From Streptomyces sp. S.PB5 (GTDB lineage Bacteria; Actinomycetota; Actinomycetes; Streptomycetales; Streptomycetaceae), in NCBI RefSeq assembly GCF_030403745.1, contig NZ_JAQMWP010000033.1, forward strand, positions 1 to 64,000: a stretch of DNA of 64,000 bases, given 5' to 3'. Of the stretch, positions 32,911 through 41,525 are shown one piece after another (positions within the stretch are counted from its first letter, which is position 1; each line of letters begins with the position of its first letter). The notes under the pieces are model-generated. The model had not been told where the DNA came from and made no database searches. It saw only the letters and a list, made by a program, of their open reading frames with translations. The translations under genes and the position numbers were made by a program.

Positions 32911-33273
32911 GGATGCAGCGGGGAAGGGGGCATGCTGCGGCATCGAGCGAGGCTTCCCGGACCCAGGGCCCCCGAACACCGGCACGCTGCGGCCGGTTTG
33001 GGCCGGTGCCGCGCATCCGGCGGCACAGGAGGACGGTTCGGATTCCGTCTCCGTCGACTCCACCGACGCCGGGCCCGCCGCGGGCGCGCTGCGCGGCGGG
33101 TACACCGCGGTGCTCGCGCCGAGGCGGGCGGCTGGTTCGCCCTGACCCACCGCATCGAAGGCAGGTCGGAGGACCGGGCGGCCGAACGCCCGGTCCGGCT
33201 GTGGCCGCGACCGGTTCGCCGGCGGACCTGCCCTCCGCTTCCGGACAGGTCCCCGCTGCTCCACCGGCGCAGG
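32911..33273. other. Gene-less stretch downstream of a plus-strand promoter
   Basis: ATG 32932 opens a plus-strand frame that is very Arg-rich and unlike any family; an adjacent frame carries SVSVDSTDAGPAAGALRGGY and the first frame later shows GGWFALTHRIEG, so two frames each look protein-like for a short distance. I suspect a frameshifted, decaying gene rather than a working one. Confidence 0.35.
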
Positions 33274-33573
33274 TCAGTCGGGTGCGTCCAGGCACTGCTC
33301 TGCCAGCTCCAGCATCCGCTGCTCCTTGGCCCGCAGGCGGCGGCCCTCCGCGTGCCAGCGGTGCCGTGCCCGCGGCCTGCGGCGCGGCGGCTCGCGGTCC
33401 TGCCAGTCCCGCAGGGCGATGAGGGTGCAGGTGTCCTCGACCACCAGCACCATCACCGTGGGCAGCCGGAGTGCGGCCTCCACACCCACCGTGCGCCGCG
33501 CACACGGCAGATGCAGGACCGTGGAGGGACGCCTGGAGGACCGACGTGAGGGAACCGTGCTCATCGTGACCAT
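33274..33573 (-). CDS. Hypothetical protein, basic C-terminus
   Basis: About 99 residues from ATG 33573 (96 from ATG 33564; both have GGAG-type sequences upstream). It has LRLPTVMVLVVEDTCTLIAL in the middle, a possible beta-strand core, then an Arg-rich helix RRRPRARHRWHAEGRRLRAK and a C-terminal helix. No family recognised. A well-formed DosR-type promoter 49-93 bp upstream supports it as a real gene of the regulon. Confidence 0.6.
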   Translation of the reverse strand: MVTMSTVPSRRSSRRPSTVLHLPCARRTVGVEAALRLPTVMVLVVEDTCTLIALRDWQDREPPRRRPRARHRWHAEGRRLRAKEQRMLELAEQCLDAPD

Positions 33574-33621
33574 CTCCGAAGTGCTCCCGGGCCCCGCGGC
33601 CTCACGGCAGGGCATGAGGCC

Positions 33622-33666
33622 AGCGTGCACGCCGGAGCCCGGCGCGGACATGGGCCGACCGGACCT
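33622..33666 (-). promoter_or_regulatory. DevR/OsdR-type promoter of the hypothetical gene at 33274
   Basis: GGGCCGACCGGACCT (33652-33666) with minus-strand CACGCT (33622-33627), centres 34.5 bp apart; a second GC-rich box-like sequence lies near 33680. Confidence 0.55.
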
Positions 33667-33703
33667 CCGTACGGCCGACAGGGCCCGGGCCGGGTCCGAC
33701 CGG

Positions 33704-34201
33704 TCAGTCGGCGGACCGGATGCCGGAGATGAGCAGGGTCGCCAGGTCGGACTGGATCATCAGACGCGTGCGGTGGGTCCGGTCGGCCGAGTCCTGCCAG
33801 GTGAGCGTGGCACGGGTCCAGCAGTGGCCCATGCCGCTGTCGTTGTGGACGACCTTCCAGGCGACGGGTACGCCCTTGGCGCGCAGGACGCCGTCCCTGT
33901 GGTGCTCGGCCTCCCAGCGGGCCAGGTCCTGGCGCAGCCCGGCGGTGAGGTAGTGGGTGCGCAGGGCGTCCGCGAGCCGGCTGCGGCCGCAGTCGTACAG
34001 CACGTCGATGCAGGCGCCGTAGAAGTCGGCGACCCGGTCGACGGCGGACGTCGGACGGCCGGCGCGGCCGGGTGCCGTGGGCGCGGTCGCCGTGGACACC
34101 GCGTCCGCCCGGACGGCGGCTGTGGTCGTCGCCGGCACCGCTCCGAGCGCCACCAGCGCGCCGCCCGGCGCGATACGGCGAAGTGTGCGTGACGTTGCCA
34201 T
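33704..34201 (-). CDS. Probable secreted protein of unknown function
   Basis: A 165-residue protein with an N-terminal stretch MATSRTLRRIAPGGALVALG continuing through Ala/Thr-rich residues that looks like a signal peptide or anchor. The mature part (VADFYGACIDVLYDCGRSRL, AWKVVHNDSGMGHCWTRATL) has the size and strand pattern of NTF2-like folds, but I cannot assign a family. Two cysteines, CIDVLYDC, may form a disulfide. It lies 26 bp behind USP-d and is probably co-transcribed. Confidence 0.65.
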   Translation of the reverse strand: MATSRTLRRIAPGGALVALGAVPATTTAAVRADAVSTATAPTAPGRAGRPTSAVDRVADFYGACIDVLYDCGRSRLADALRTHYLTAGLRQDLARWEAEHHRDGVLRAKGVPVAWKVVHNDSGMGHCWTRATLTWQDSADRTHRTRLMIQSDLATLLISGIRSAD

Positions 34202-34227
34202 GGCGGCACTCCTGTCATGCCGTCCGC

Positions 34228-35112
34228 TCAGTCGTGCGGGACGACCGCGACGGGGCACGGCACATGGTGCAGGACCCCGTGGGCGACGGGGCCGAGCTTC
34301 CAGGCCAGAGGAGAGGGGTGGTGCCGACGGCCCACGACGGTGAGGCGGCTGTGGGCGGAGGCGGCCAGCAGCACGTGTGCGGCAGGCCCCATGGCGACGT
34401 GGGCCACGACGGGGACGTCGGGGAACTTCTCCCGCCACGGCGCCAGCGCGGCGGCGAGCCGCGCACGCTCGTCCGTCTCGTATCCGCCGTCGGCCTCGTC
34501 GCCGAACCGCGGATGCGTCAGCAGGGACGACAGCGGCAGGGCACGTACGGCCCGGATGCGGGACCCGTGGGCGTGCGCGGTGGTGAAGGCGAACTCCAGC
34601 AGTCGGTCGGTGGCCGCTCCCGCCTCCCGGACACCCACCACGACCTCGTCCCGGTCGGCCGCCGCGGGGTGCTCCGAGCCGGCCTCGACAGCCGGGTCGC
34701 CCGCCCGGACCGTGACGGCGGGACACCGTGCGAGGCCCAGGACGTGCAGGCTGATCGAACCCAGCAGGAAGCTCGCGACCGTGCCGTGGCCGCGCGAGCC
34801 CAGCACCAGCAGCTCCGCACCCGCGCCGAGTTCCAGCAGTGCCTCGGCGGCGGGGGCCGAGACCAGTTCCGTGGCCACGCTCAGCTCGCCGTGGCGGTGC
34901 AGCAACTCGGCCTCGGCCCGCTGCAGCACGCTTCCGCCGTACCGCTGCTTGCTCAACGCCTCCTGCGCGACGGGCACGTCCAGCGGCTGGGACGTCCAGG
35001 AGTGGAGCAGCAGCAGGGGCAGCCGCCGCCGCACCGCCTCCTGGGCCCCCCACCACGCGGCCGTCATGCTCGCCGGTGAGCCGTCGATTCCGACGACGAC
35101 AGGTCCGGTCAT
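34228..35112 (-). CDS. Universal stress protein, tandem UspA domains (USP-d)
   Basis: A 294-residue tandem USP: MTGPVVVGIDGSPASMTAAW at the start, full ATP motif in domain 1 (LGSRGHGTVASFLLGSIS) and a partial one in domain 2 (GRRHHPSPLAWKLGPVA). GGGAGGTG precedes the ATG. It is divergent from USP-e, with two boxes between them serving both directions. Confidence 0.95.
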   Translation of the reverse strand: MTGPVVVGIDGSPASMTAAWWGAQEAVRRRLPLLLLHSWTSQPLDVPVAQEALSKQRYGGSVLQRAEAELLHRHGELSVATELVSAPAAEALLELGAGAELLVLGSRGHGTVASFLLGSISLHVLGLARCPAVTVRAGDPAVEAGSEHPAAADRDEVVVGVREAGAATDRLLEFAFTTAHAHGSRIRAVRALPLSSLLTHPRFGDEADGGYETDERARLAAALAPWREKFPDVPVVAHVAMGPAAHVLLAASAHSRLTVVGRRHHPSPLAWKLGPVAHGVLHHVPCPVAVVPHD

Positions 35113-35174
35113 GGCACACCTCCCGTTCCGGCACGGGGCCCGGCCCCGTGCCGCGCACAGCGAACCCCACCTTC

Positions 35175-35270
35175 AGGGTCCCCGCGGCACAGGCCCCGGG
35201 GGAGGGCCGGACGGTGTGCCCTTGAGGTCCGGACGGCCCAGTGCGGGCCTGGGTGCCCTCGCCGGAGGCT
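35175..35270. promoter_or_regulatory. Shared divergent DevR/OsdR-type promoter of USP-d and USP-e
   Basis: Boxes AGGGCCGGACGG-TGTGCC (35203-35220) and GGTCCGGACGGCCC (35226-35239), 21 bp apart. Minus-strand GACCCT (35175-35180) is centred 33.5 bp from the left box and plus-strand GAGGCT (35265-35270) exactly 35 bp from the right box, a symmetrical arrangement. Confidence 0.65.
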
Positions 35271-35386
35271 GGACACGTGGAGGCGCGGCGGGGCCCGTCG
35301 GCCGGTGACGGCGGACGGGCCGGTCCCGCGGTGCCCGCTGTCGTCCCGTCCTCGCGGACGGGGCCGCCCGGAGAGGGGAGAGGACC

Positions 35387-36184
35387 ATGACCGGTCCGGT
35401 CGTCGTGGGAGTGGACGGATCGCCGTCGAGCCTGGCCGCCGTGGAGATCGCGGCCCGGGAGGCCGCCCGGCGTGGTGTGGGACTGAGGCTGGCGCACGCC
35501 TTCGGCCCGCGGCCAGGGCAGGTGGCGCCGGGGGTACCGCCCTGGGATCCCGACGGCGGCGACCAGCGCGATCTCGTCAACGGGGCCCTCAGCGACGCCG
35601 AATGGCGGGCCCGCCGGGTCGCCCCGCGGCTGGAGATCACCCGTGACGTGCTCGTCGGTGCCCCTTCGAGGGTCCTGGAGCTCGAGGTGGGCTCCGCGTC
35701 CCTCGCCGTGCTGGGCAGTCACCCCCGTAGTGGGCTGCGCGGTCTGCTGCACGGGTCCGTCGCCGGGTCGCTGAGCGCCCAGGGCGGCTGTCCCGTGCTC
35801 GTGGTGTGCGGCAGGCCGGCCCGGAGCGGCTCGGTCGTGCTGGCCGACGACGCCTCCCCGGCGTTCCGGGAAGCGGCCGAGTTCGCCTTCGCCGAGGCCT
35901 CCGAACGCGGCACGGACCTGGTGGTCCTCAACACGCGCGGCACCCGCACCGCCCGGGCGCTGTCCGCCCTGCGCGAGAAGTACCCGGACGTCGTCGTGCA
36001 CACCCGCCGGACACACCGCCGGGTCGGCCGCGGTCTCGCCGAGGCGAGCGTCGGAGCGCAGCTCGTCGTGGTCGGCGTACGACGGCGCGGGCACGGCGCG
36101 CGCGTGCGGCCGCGCTCGGCAGGCCGGACGGCACTGCGCTACGCGCACTGCCCCGTCGCCGTGGTGCCCGGAGGGAAGGCATGA
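35387..36184 (+). CDS. Universal stress protein, tandem UspA domains (USP-e)
   Basis: A 265-residue, slightly short tandem USP. The start MTGPVVVGVDGSPSSLAAVE resembles USP-d. The ATP motifs are altered: LGSHPRSGLRGLLHGSVAG in domain 1 and GVRRRGHGARVRPRSAG in domain 2, so nucleotide binding may be weaker. Its TGA overlaps the ATG of the P-type ATPase gene (ATGA, 36181-36184), indicating tight coupling. The leader from the predicted transcript start is about 110 nt. Confidence 0.93.
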   Translation: MTGPVVVGVDGSPSSLAAVEIAAREAARRGVGLRLAHAFGPRPGQVAPGVPPWDPDGGDQRDLVNGALSDAEWRARRVAPRLEITRDVLVGAPSRVLELEVGSASLAVLGSHPRSGLRGLLHGSVAGSLSAQGGCPVLVVCGRPARSGSVVLADDASPAFREAAEFAFAEASERGTDLVVLNTRGTRTARALSALREKYPDVVVHTRRTHRRVGRGLAEASVGAQLVVVGVRRRGHGARVRPRSAGRTALRYAHCPVAVVPGGKA

Positions 36185-38892
36185 CCATGGACGGACCGAC
36201 GACGGCCGCGACTGCGCCGCCGCCCCGCCCCGCCGGGGACCCCGAGACGGACGCGTACCGGCTCACCGCCGCGCAGGTGGCGGCCGGCCTGGGCGTGGAC
36301 CCGGCGACCGGCCTGAGTGAACGTGCGGCGGCGGAACGCGCCGCGGTCCACGGCCCCAACCGACTGGCCGAGCCGGCCCGGCGGCCGGAGTGGCTGAAGT
36401 TCCTCGACCAGTTCCGGAACTGGCTCATCGGCATCCTGCTGATCGCGGCCGTCGTCGCCGGAGCCATCGGCGACATCAAGGACGCCGTGGTCATCACCGT
36501 CGTCCTGCAGATCAACGCCGTGCTCGGCTATCTCCAGGAGCGACGGGCCGAACGCAGCCTGGAGGCGCTGCGCCGGATGCTGGTGCCGACCACCCGGGTC
36601 CGCCGCGACGGCGAGGAACGGGTGGTCGAGGCCCACACCCTGGTCCCCGGGGACGTGGTCCTGCTGGAGGCGGGCGACCGGGTGCCCGCCGACGGACGGC
36701 TCGTCGTCGCGGAGTCGGTGGAGGTCGCCGAGGCGGCCCTGACCGGCGAGTCCCAGCCTGTCGCCAAGACCACCGAGGCCCCGGACGGCACTGCCCCTCT
36801 GCCGCTCGCCGAGCGCACCGGCATGCTGTTCATGAACACGGCCGTGACCCGGGGCCGCGCCGAGATCGTCGTCACGGCCACCGGCATGCGCACCGAACTG
36901 GGCGCGATCGCCGAGGAACTGCGTACCGGGACCGAGCCGCCCAGTCCGCTCCAGGTGCAGCTGGACAGCCTCGGCCGGCGGCTCGCCCTGCTGAGCGGTG
37001 TCGCGGTCGCCGCCTACGCGCTCGTCGCGCTCGTCCGCGGCGAAGGCCTGACGGACCTCGCCCTGCGGGCCGTGGCGCTCGCCGTCGCGGCGATCCCCGA
37101 AGGGCTGCCCGCCGTCCTGGCCCTGACCCTCGCGCTCGGTGTGTACCGCATGGCCCGCCGCGGGGCCATCGTCAAGCGCCTGGCCTCCGTGGAGTCCCTC
37201 GGCTCGGCGACCGTCGTGTGCAGCGACAAGACCGGCACCCTGACCCTCAACGAGATGACCGTACGGGCCCTGTGGACCGGCGGACGGCTCCACGACGTCA
37301 CGGGCGAGGGCTACGGAACCCAGGGCACCGTGTCCGGTGCCGAAGGGCGCTCCGGTCAACTCCTCGACGCGGTACTGCCGTTCGCCGCCTGCAACGACGC
37401 GCACCTCACCGGCGACGGCTTCGTCGGCGACCCGACGGAGGCCGCGCTGGTGGTGCTCGCCGCGAAGGTCGGCATCGACGCCGACCTGCTGCGCAGCGAG
37501 ACACCCCGGACGGCCGAGGTGCCCTTCGATGCCGCAGCCAAGTACATGGCCACCTTCCACGCCGAGCCCGACGGCGGCACCCGGGTCCACGTCAAGGGCG
37601 CGGTGGACGTGCTCCTGGACCTGTGCACCGAGGTCACGGCCGAGGACGGTGTGCGCGCCCTCGACGACCGGCGCCGGGCCGAGATCCTCGACATCACCTC
37701 GCGCCTGGGCAGCTCGGGACTGCGGGTCCTGGGCGCGGCCACCGCACGGCTGGACGGCCCGCCCGACCCGGCCGCGCTGCCCGGACTGACCCTGGTGTCC
37801 GTCGCCGGGATCGCCGACCCGCCCCGCCCGCAGGCCCGCGACGCGATGGCGCTGTGCCGCTCCGCCGGGGTCGCCGTCAAGATGATCACCGGCGACCACG
37901 CCGCCACCGCGGCGGCCATCGCCCGCGAACTGGACATCGACGGCGAGGTGGTGACCGGCGCCGAACTGGACCGCATGACGGAGGACGAACTCTCCGCCCG
38001 CATCGACGGCATCGGAGTGTTCGCCCGGGTCGCCCCGGAGCACAAGGTCGTCATCGTGCGGGCGCTGTCCGGCCGGGGCCACATCGTCGCCATGACCGGT
38101 GACGGCGTCAACGACGCGCCGGCACTGCGGGCCGCACACATCGGGGTGGCGATGGGCCGCACGGGGACGGATGTCGCCAAGGAAGCCGCCGACATGGTGC
38201 TCACCGACGACGACTTCTCCACCATCGTGCGGGCGGTGCGCGAGGGCCGGGCCATCTACGACAACATCGTCAAGTTCGTCCGCTTCCAGCTGGCCACCAA
38301 CATCGGCGCCATCCTCACCCTGCTGGGCGCCTCCCTGGCCGGTCTGCCCGCCCCGCTGACGGCGGCCCAGCTCCTGTGGATCAACATCATCATGGACGGC
38401 CCGCCCGCCATGGCCCTGGCCGTCGACCCCGCCCGCGACGACGTGATGCGCCATCCGCCGCGCGACCCGGGCGAACGCATCCTGGACACCCGCCGCCTGC
38501 TGGCCATCGGCCGGGCCGGCGCGGTCATGGCCCTGGGCACGCTGACGGTGCTGGCCCTGGCCCGGGATCGGGTGGGCACGGACACCGCGCTGACCATGGC
38601 GTTCACCACGTTCGTCCTGTTCCAGCTGTTCAACTCGCTCAACGCCCGTGCGGACGACGGCCCGCTGCTGGGCCGCCACCAGCTCCGCAACCGGACGCTG
38701 TGGCTGTGCCTGGCGGCCGTCCTCGCGGTGCAGGCCCTGGCCGTGCACCTGCCGTGGGCGCGCACCGTCTTCGGGACGCAGCCCCTGGACGCCGTCCAGT
38801 GGGCGCTGTGCCTGGGGACGGCATCCACGGTGCTGCTGGTCGAACTGGTGGCGCGTGCAGTGCGGCGGCACACGACCCGGAGCCGCCGGTGA
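36181..38892 (+). CDS. ctpF: P2-type cation-transporting ATPase, CtpF/PacL-like
   Basis: A 903-residue P-type ATPase with the N-terminal cation-ATPase domain (about 20-85), actuator motif TGES, PEGLP in the fourth helix region, phosphorylated Asp349 in CSDKTGTLTLNEMTV, nucleotide-domain KGAVDVLL, and the hinge TGDGVNDAPALR. The overall form is of the SERCA/PMR1 Ca2+ or related pump group. In M. tuberculosis, ctpF (Rv1997) follows the USP gene Rv1996 and both are DosR targets; the same pair, here with overlapping genes, strongly supports equivalence. The ion exported (Ca2+, or several) cannot be fixed from sequence. Confidence 0.92.
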   Translation: MTMDGPTTAATAPPPRPAGDPETDAYRLTAAQVAAGLGVDPATGLSERAAAERAAVHGPNRLAEPARRPEWLKFLDQFRNWLIGILLIAAVVAGAIGDIKDAVVITVVLQINAVLGYLQERRAERSLEALRRMLVPTTRVRRDGEERVVEAHTLVPGDVVLLEAGDRVPADGRLVVAESVEVAEAALTGESQPVAKTTEAPDGTAPLPLAERTGMLFMNTAVTRGRAEIVVTATGMRTELGAIAEELRTGTEPPSPLQVQLDSLGRRLALLSGVAVAAYALVALVRGEGLTDLALRAVALAVAAIPEGLPAVLALTLALGVYRMARRGAIVKRLASVESLGSATVVCSDKTGTLTLNEMTVRALWTGGRLHDVTGEGYGTQGTVSGAEGRSGQLLDAVLPFAACNDAHLTGDGFVGDPTEAALVVLAAKVGIDADLLRSETPRTAEVPFDAAAKYMATFHAEPDGGTRVHVKGAVDVLLDLCTEVTAEDGVRALDDRRRAEILDITSRLGSSGLRVLGAATARLDGPPDPAALPGLTLVSVAGIADPPRPQARDAMALCRSAGVAVKMITGDHAATAAAIARELDIDGEVVTGAELDRMTEDELSARIDGIGVFARVAPEHKVVIVRALSGRGHIVAMTGDGVNDAPALRAAHIGVAMGRTGTDVAKEAADMVLTDDDFSTIVRAVREGRAIYDNIVKFVRFQLATNIGAILTLLGASLAGLPAPLTAAQLLWINIIMDGPPAMALAVDPARDDVMRHPPRDPGERILDTRRLLAIGRAGAVMALGTLTVLALARDRVGTDTALTMAFTTFVLFQLFNSLNARADDGPLLGRHQLRNRTLWLCLAAVLAVQALAVHLPWARTVFGTQPLDAVQWALCLGTASTVLLVELVARAVRRHTTRSRR

Positions 38893-38920
38893 CCTGCGGT
38901 CCTGCGGCCTGCGTGGTGCC

Positions 38921-39622
38921 TCACCGCACGGGACGGCCCTCGGCCACGGGCTGCTGGAGATGCGTGGCGAGCACCGCGGCCTGTACCCGGCGCTGTACGC
39001 CGAGCTTGGCCAGCAGCCGCGAGATGTGGTTCTTGACGGTCTTCTCCGACAGATACAGCCGGCCGCCGATCTCGCGGTTGGTCAGGCCGTCGCCGACCAG
39101 CGCGAGGATCTCCCGCTCCCGCGGGGACAGGTTCGCCGGCTCGGGCGGGACCTGGGCGGGCTGAGCGGGCTCGGCGCGCAGGGAGTGCATCAGCCGGGCC
39201 GTGGCGGCCGGGTCGAGCAGGGACTTTCCGGAGGCGACCGTGCGGACCGCCGAGACCAGGTCGGATCCCCTGATCTGCTTGAGCACATAGCCCGAGGCCC
39301 CGGCCATGATGGCGTCCAGCAGCGCGTCCTCGTCGTCGAACGAGGTCAGCATCAGCACGGCGAGTCCCGGCATCCGGCTGCGCAGTTCGCGGCAGACGGT
39401 GATGCCGTCGCCGTCCGGCAGCCGAACGTCCAGGACGGCCACGTGCGGGCGCACCGTCGGTGCCCGCAGGAGCGCGTGCTCGGCGTTCTCGGCGTCGCCC
39501 ACCACGCTGATGTCCGCCTCGGCGTCCAGCAGGTCGGCCACCCCGCGGCGTACGACCTCGTGGTCGTCGAGCAGGAAGACGCGGATCGGATCCTGCGCCG
39601 TGAATGCGGGTTCCTCGGTCAT
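38921..39622 (-). CDS. devR: DevR/DosR/OsdR-like response regulator (NarL family)
   Basis: A 233-residue regulator closely similar to mycobacterial DosR throughout. Receiver: acidic pair Asp19/Asp20, phospho-acceptor Asp65 in VAVLDVRLPDGDGI, Thr93 and Lys115 (LMLTSFDDED, GYVLKQIRG). LuxR-type DNA-binding domain about 165-230: LSPREREILALVGDGLTNRE, then LSEKTVKNHISRLLAKLGV, the helix that contacts DNA in DosR through Lys and Asn. It is the natural binder of the GGGCCG-NN-CGGCCC boxes all over this window and the partner of the DosS-like kinase at 16465-18189. One box upstream suggests autoregulation. Confidence 0.93.
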   Translation of the reverse strand: MTEEPAFTAQDPIRVFLLDDHEVVRRGVADLLDAEADISVVGDAENAEHALLRAPTVRPHVAVLDVRLPDGDGITVCRELRSRMPGLAVLMLTSFDDEDALLDAIMAGASGYVLKQIRGSDLVSAVRTVASGKSLLDPAATARLMHSLRAEPAQPAQVPPEPANLSPREREILALVGDGLTNREIGGRLYLSEKTVKNHISRLLAKLGVQRRVQAAVLATHLQQPVAEGRPVR

Positions 39623-39676
39623 CTCGACCCCTCGATCCCCGGTCGGTGGCGGACTGCGGGCCGCCCCTGACGCCGA

Positions 39677-39719
39677 TCGTCACGCGCCCGGGCCGGACGC
39701 ACCAGGGCCGGCCGGCCCC
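39677..39719 (-). promoter_or_regulatory. Possible autoregulated promoter of the devR-like gene
   Basis: AGGGCCGGCCGGCCCC (39704-39719) and minus-strand GACGAT (39677-39682), centres 32 bp apart, slightly shorter than usual. From here to the lipoprotein gene at 40006 (about 290 bp) I see only further GC-rich, box-like sequence near 39932-39944 and no convincing gene. Confidence 0.5.
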
Positions 39720-40005
39720 ACCTGATCCACCGGGACCGCCGTGCCGACCCCGTTCTCATTGTGCCTCGCCGCTTCTCGACGGTGGGGCCCGAGACAGTGC
39801 CGGCGCCGGACGGGAACGTAGGGCTGCCCCTGGTGCCGCCGGTGGTCCCGGCCATCGTCGTCCTGGTCCTTCCGCCCTGCGGCCGGGCCGTGACCGGCGC
39901 CGCCCCGGCAAGGGCTGATGGCGGGACCCGAGGTCCGAAGGGCCGGGGCGTGGGCGATCCCCGGCGCGGTGTGCGCGCCGGGGTTCTTCGTGCCGCCGGC
40001 CGGTG

Positions 40006-40974
40006 TCAGCGGTTCACGGTCAGCGGCACGGTGTCGACGGTCACGGGCCGGCCGTCCTCGGGCGAGATGAAGTACGCCGTGAGGAGGCCCGCCCCGCCAC
40101 GGGCGGCCTTGTAGGGGAAGGTCACGTCGAAGGTGCCGCGTGTGCCGGTGCCGGACGTCGCCCTCACCTGGACGTCCGCGGCGGTGCGTCCGGTGACGTC
40201 GGTGACCTTCAGACGGAACTCGGCCTCGAAGGTGTCGGCGCTGCCCCACACCCGCAGCGGGGTGCGGACGGTGTCCCCGGTCATCGGGGACTCGACCAGG
40301 ACGGCGGGGGAGAGATCCTCGAAGTCCGCCCGGCCGACGGGAGCGTTCAGCACGACGCCTTCTCCGCCGAAGTGCTTCACCGGCTCGCCCTCGATCTCGA
40401 AGGCGACCTTGTCCACCGTCGGGAAGCGGGTCACGGTGAACACGACCTGGGCCAGCCGTGCCCGCATCGACAGACTGCCGCCCCCGTCGTCGTAGCGGCC
40501 GGACAGGTCGACGGTGGCCACACGGTCCCGGATCACGACGGAGCGCAGCTCGGTGCCGGCCGGGACGGCCGTGGTGCGGGCGTGGCGGCTTTCGGCGCGG
40601 CTGGGACCGGCCAGCAGGGCGCGCACCGCCGCGGTCGCGGTCGCGGGCGCCGTGACCGTGCGAGGGGCGGCAGAGATCTTCTCGCCGTGCAGGAAGTACA
40701 CGGCCGTACGGACTTTCGGCGCCGCCGAGCCGTCGGAGCCGCCGGTCGGGGCAGGCGGTGCGGTCGTCGCCGGGGGCGTGGACGCGGGCGGCGCGGGAGT
40801 GCCCGAAGTGCCGCCCGACGTGGCTGAGTCGCGCGGCGGGGACGAGGGTTGCGTCGTGCCGTCCGAGGCTCCCGGCCCGGTGCCGCACGCGGCGATCGCG
40901 AGCAGCGGGAGCGCCAGCGCAGTGGTGAGCACGGCGGGGTGAGGTCGGCGGGCGGGCGGTGTTTCGCTGGACAT
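40006..40974 (-). CDS. GerMN/Gmad2-domain lipoprotein
   Basis: A 322-residue exported lipoprotein: signal peptide with lipobox LLAIAAC, a long Ser/Thr/Pro/Gly linker (about 40-85), a GerMN domain (about 90-205, VRTAVYFLHGEKISAAPRTV, RVATVDLSGRYDDGGG) and a C-terminal immunoglobulin-like Gmad2 domain (about 215-322, VLVESPMTGDTVRTPLRVWG). The family includes sporulation/germination proteins and actinobacterial LpqB-like lipoproteins acting at the cell surface. GGAGGAGG precedes ATG 40974. Confidence 0.88.
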   Translation of the reverse strand: MSSETPPARRPHPAVLTTALALPLLAIAACGTGPGASDGTTQPSSPPRDSATSGGTSGTPAPPASTPPATTAPPAPTGGSDGSAAPKVRTAVYFLHGEKISAAPRTVTAPATATAAVRALLAGPSRAESRHARTTAVPAGTELRSVVIRDRVATVDLSGRYDDGGGSLSMRARLAQVVFTVTRFPTVDKVAFEIEGEPVKHFGGEGVVLNAPVGRADFEDLSPAVLVESPMTGDTVRTPLRVWGSADTFEAEFRLKVTDVTGRTAADVQVRATSGTGTRGTFDVTFPYKAARGGAGLLTAYFISPEDGRPVTVDTVPLTVNR

Positions 40975-41048
40975 GGCTACCTCCTCCGGCACTTCCAGCG
41001 AACCGCTCCTCGCAGCCGTCCTGCAGTGTCTGGACGGCTCCGGACCGT

Positions 41049-41085
41049 GGGCCGAACGGCCGTTCCGTCAAGGGCCGTTCGGACG
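41049..41085 (-). promoter_or_regulatory. DevR/OsdR-type boxes before the GerMN lipoprotein
   Basis: GGGCCGAACGGCCG (41049-41062) and GGGCCGTTCGGACG (41072-41085), about 22 bp apart. The best -10 on the minus strand is CAGGAC (41018-41023), at the right distance but without the final T. Confidence 0.45.
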
Positions 41086-41150
41086 CCGGGTGACCGGGGC
41101 CTCGGGCGGGCCCGGCTCATGATCGCCGGCTCCGATGTCCTGGGTGGCGT

Positions 41151-41249
41151 GGGCCGACCGGCCCTGTGGGGGCGGGCCGTTGAGGGACCGTCGCGGTGCC
41201 GTGTCCGGTCCTGTCGGCTCATGCCTGGCGTCTTGGCGCGGGGTTGGAT
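41151..41249 (+). promoter_or_regulatory. DevR/OsdR-type promoter of the second small membrane protein gene
   Basis: GGGCCGACCGGCCCT (41151-41165), a weaker box near 41174-41189 and GGTCCTGTCGGCTC (41207-41220), then TTGGAT (41244-41249) centred 33 bp after the last box. From GGCTCATG to GTTG the spacing is 19 nt, identical to the promoter at 14063-14105. Confidence 0.55.
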
Positions 41250-41291
41250 GGAAGGGAGGGGGAGGATTCAGGTCTGAGGAGAGTGAGGACC

Positions 41292-41525
41292 GTGGTCACG
41301 CGTCCGGCACGGGAGCTCTGGGAGCGGTTCGCGGCGCTGCTGGTGGCGGCGATGGGCGTGGCGTTCGCCCGTTCGGCCGTCCGGGACGTCCTGGAGCTGC
41401 GAGCGGCGCGCCGGTGTGTCCGAAGGCCCGCGGCGCAGATGCCGTCCGTGCCACCGGCCGGTCCTTCGCCCTCGGACCTGCCCGCGCGGCGTCCGTCCAG
41501 GCCCGCCGGGACGGCGGCCGCCTGA
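41292..41525 (+). CDS. Small single-helix membrane protein, paralogue of the 14148-14387 product
   Basis: A 77-residue protein from GTG 41292 with GAGGACC upstream. It has ARELWERFAALLVAAMGVAF, continuing into VRDVLELRAARRC, then a Pro/Ser-rich tail. The WERF motif, the helix and the following amphipathic segment match the protein at 14148-14387 although the tails differ. Function unknown. Confidence 0.62.
   Translation: MVTRPARELWERFAALLVAAMGVAFARSAVRDVLELRAARRCVRRPAAQMPSVPPAGPSPSDLPARRPSRPAGTAAA

Noticed and set aside
36139..38871. A 910-codon open frame on the minus strand opposite the P-type ATPase gene (similarly 4806-6623 opposite narG)
   Set aside because: Antisense frames stay open in Streptomyces because of strong third-position GC; the translation is Gly/Arg/His/Gln-rich without any known domain.
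39619..39855. Minus-strand frame of 78 codons (MAGTTGGTRGSPTFPSG...) with an AGGA ribosome-like site
   Set aside because: It overlaps the box and promoter of the devR-like gene and ends inside its leader; composition is non-protein-like and no family matches.
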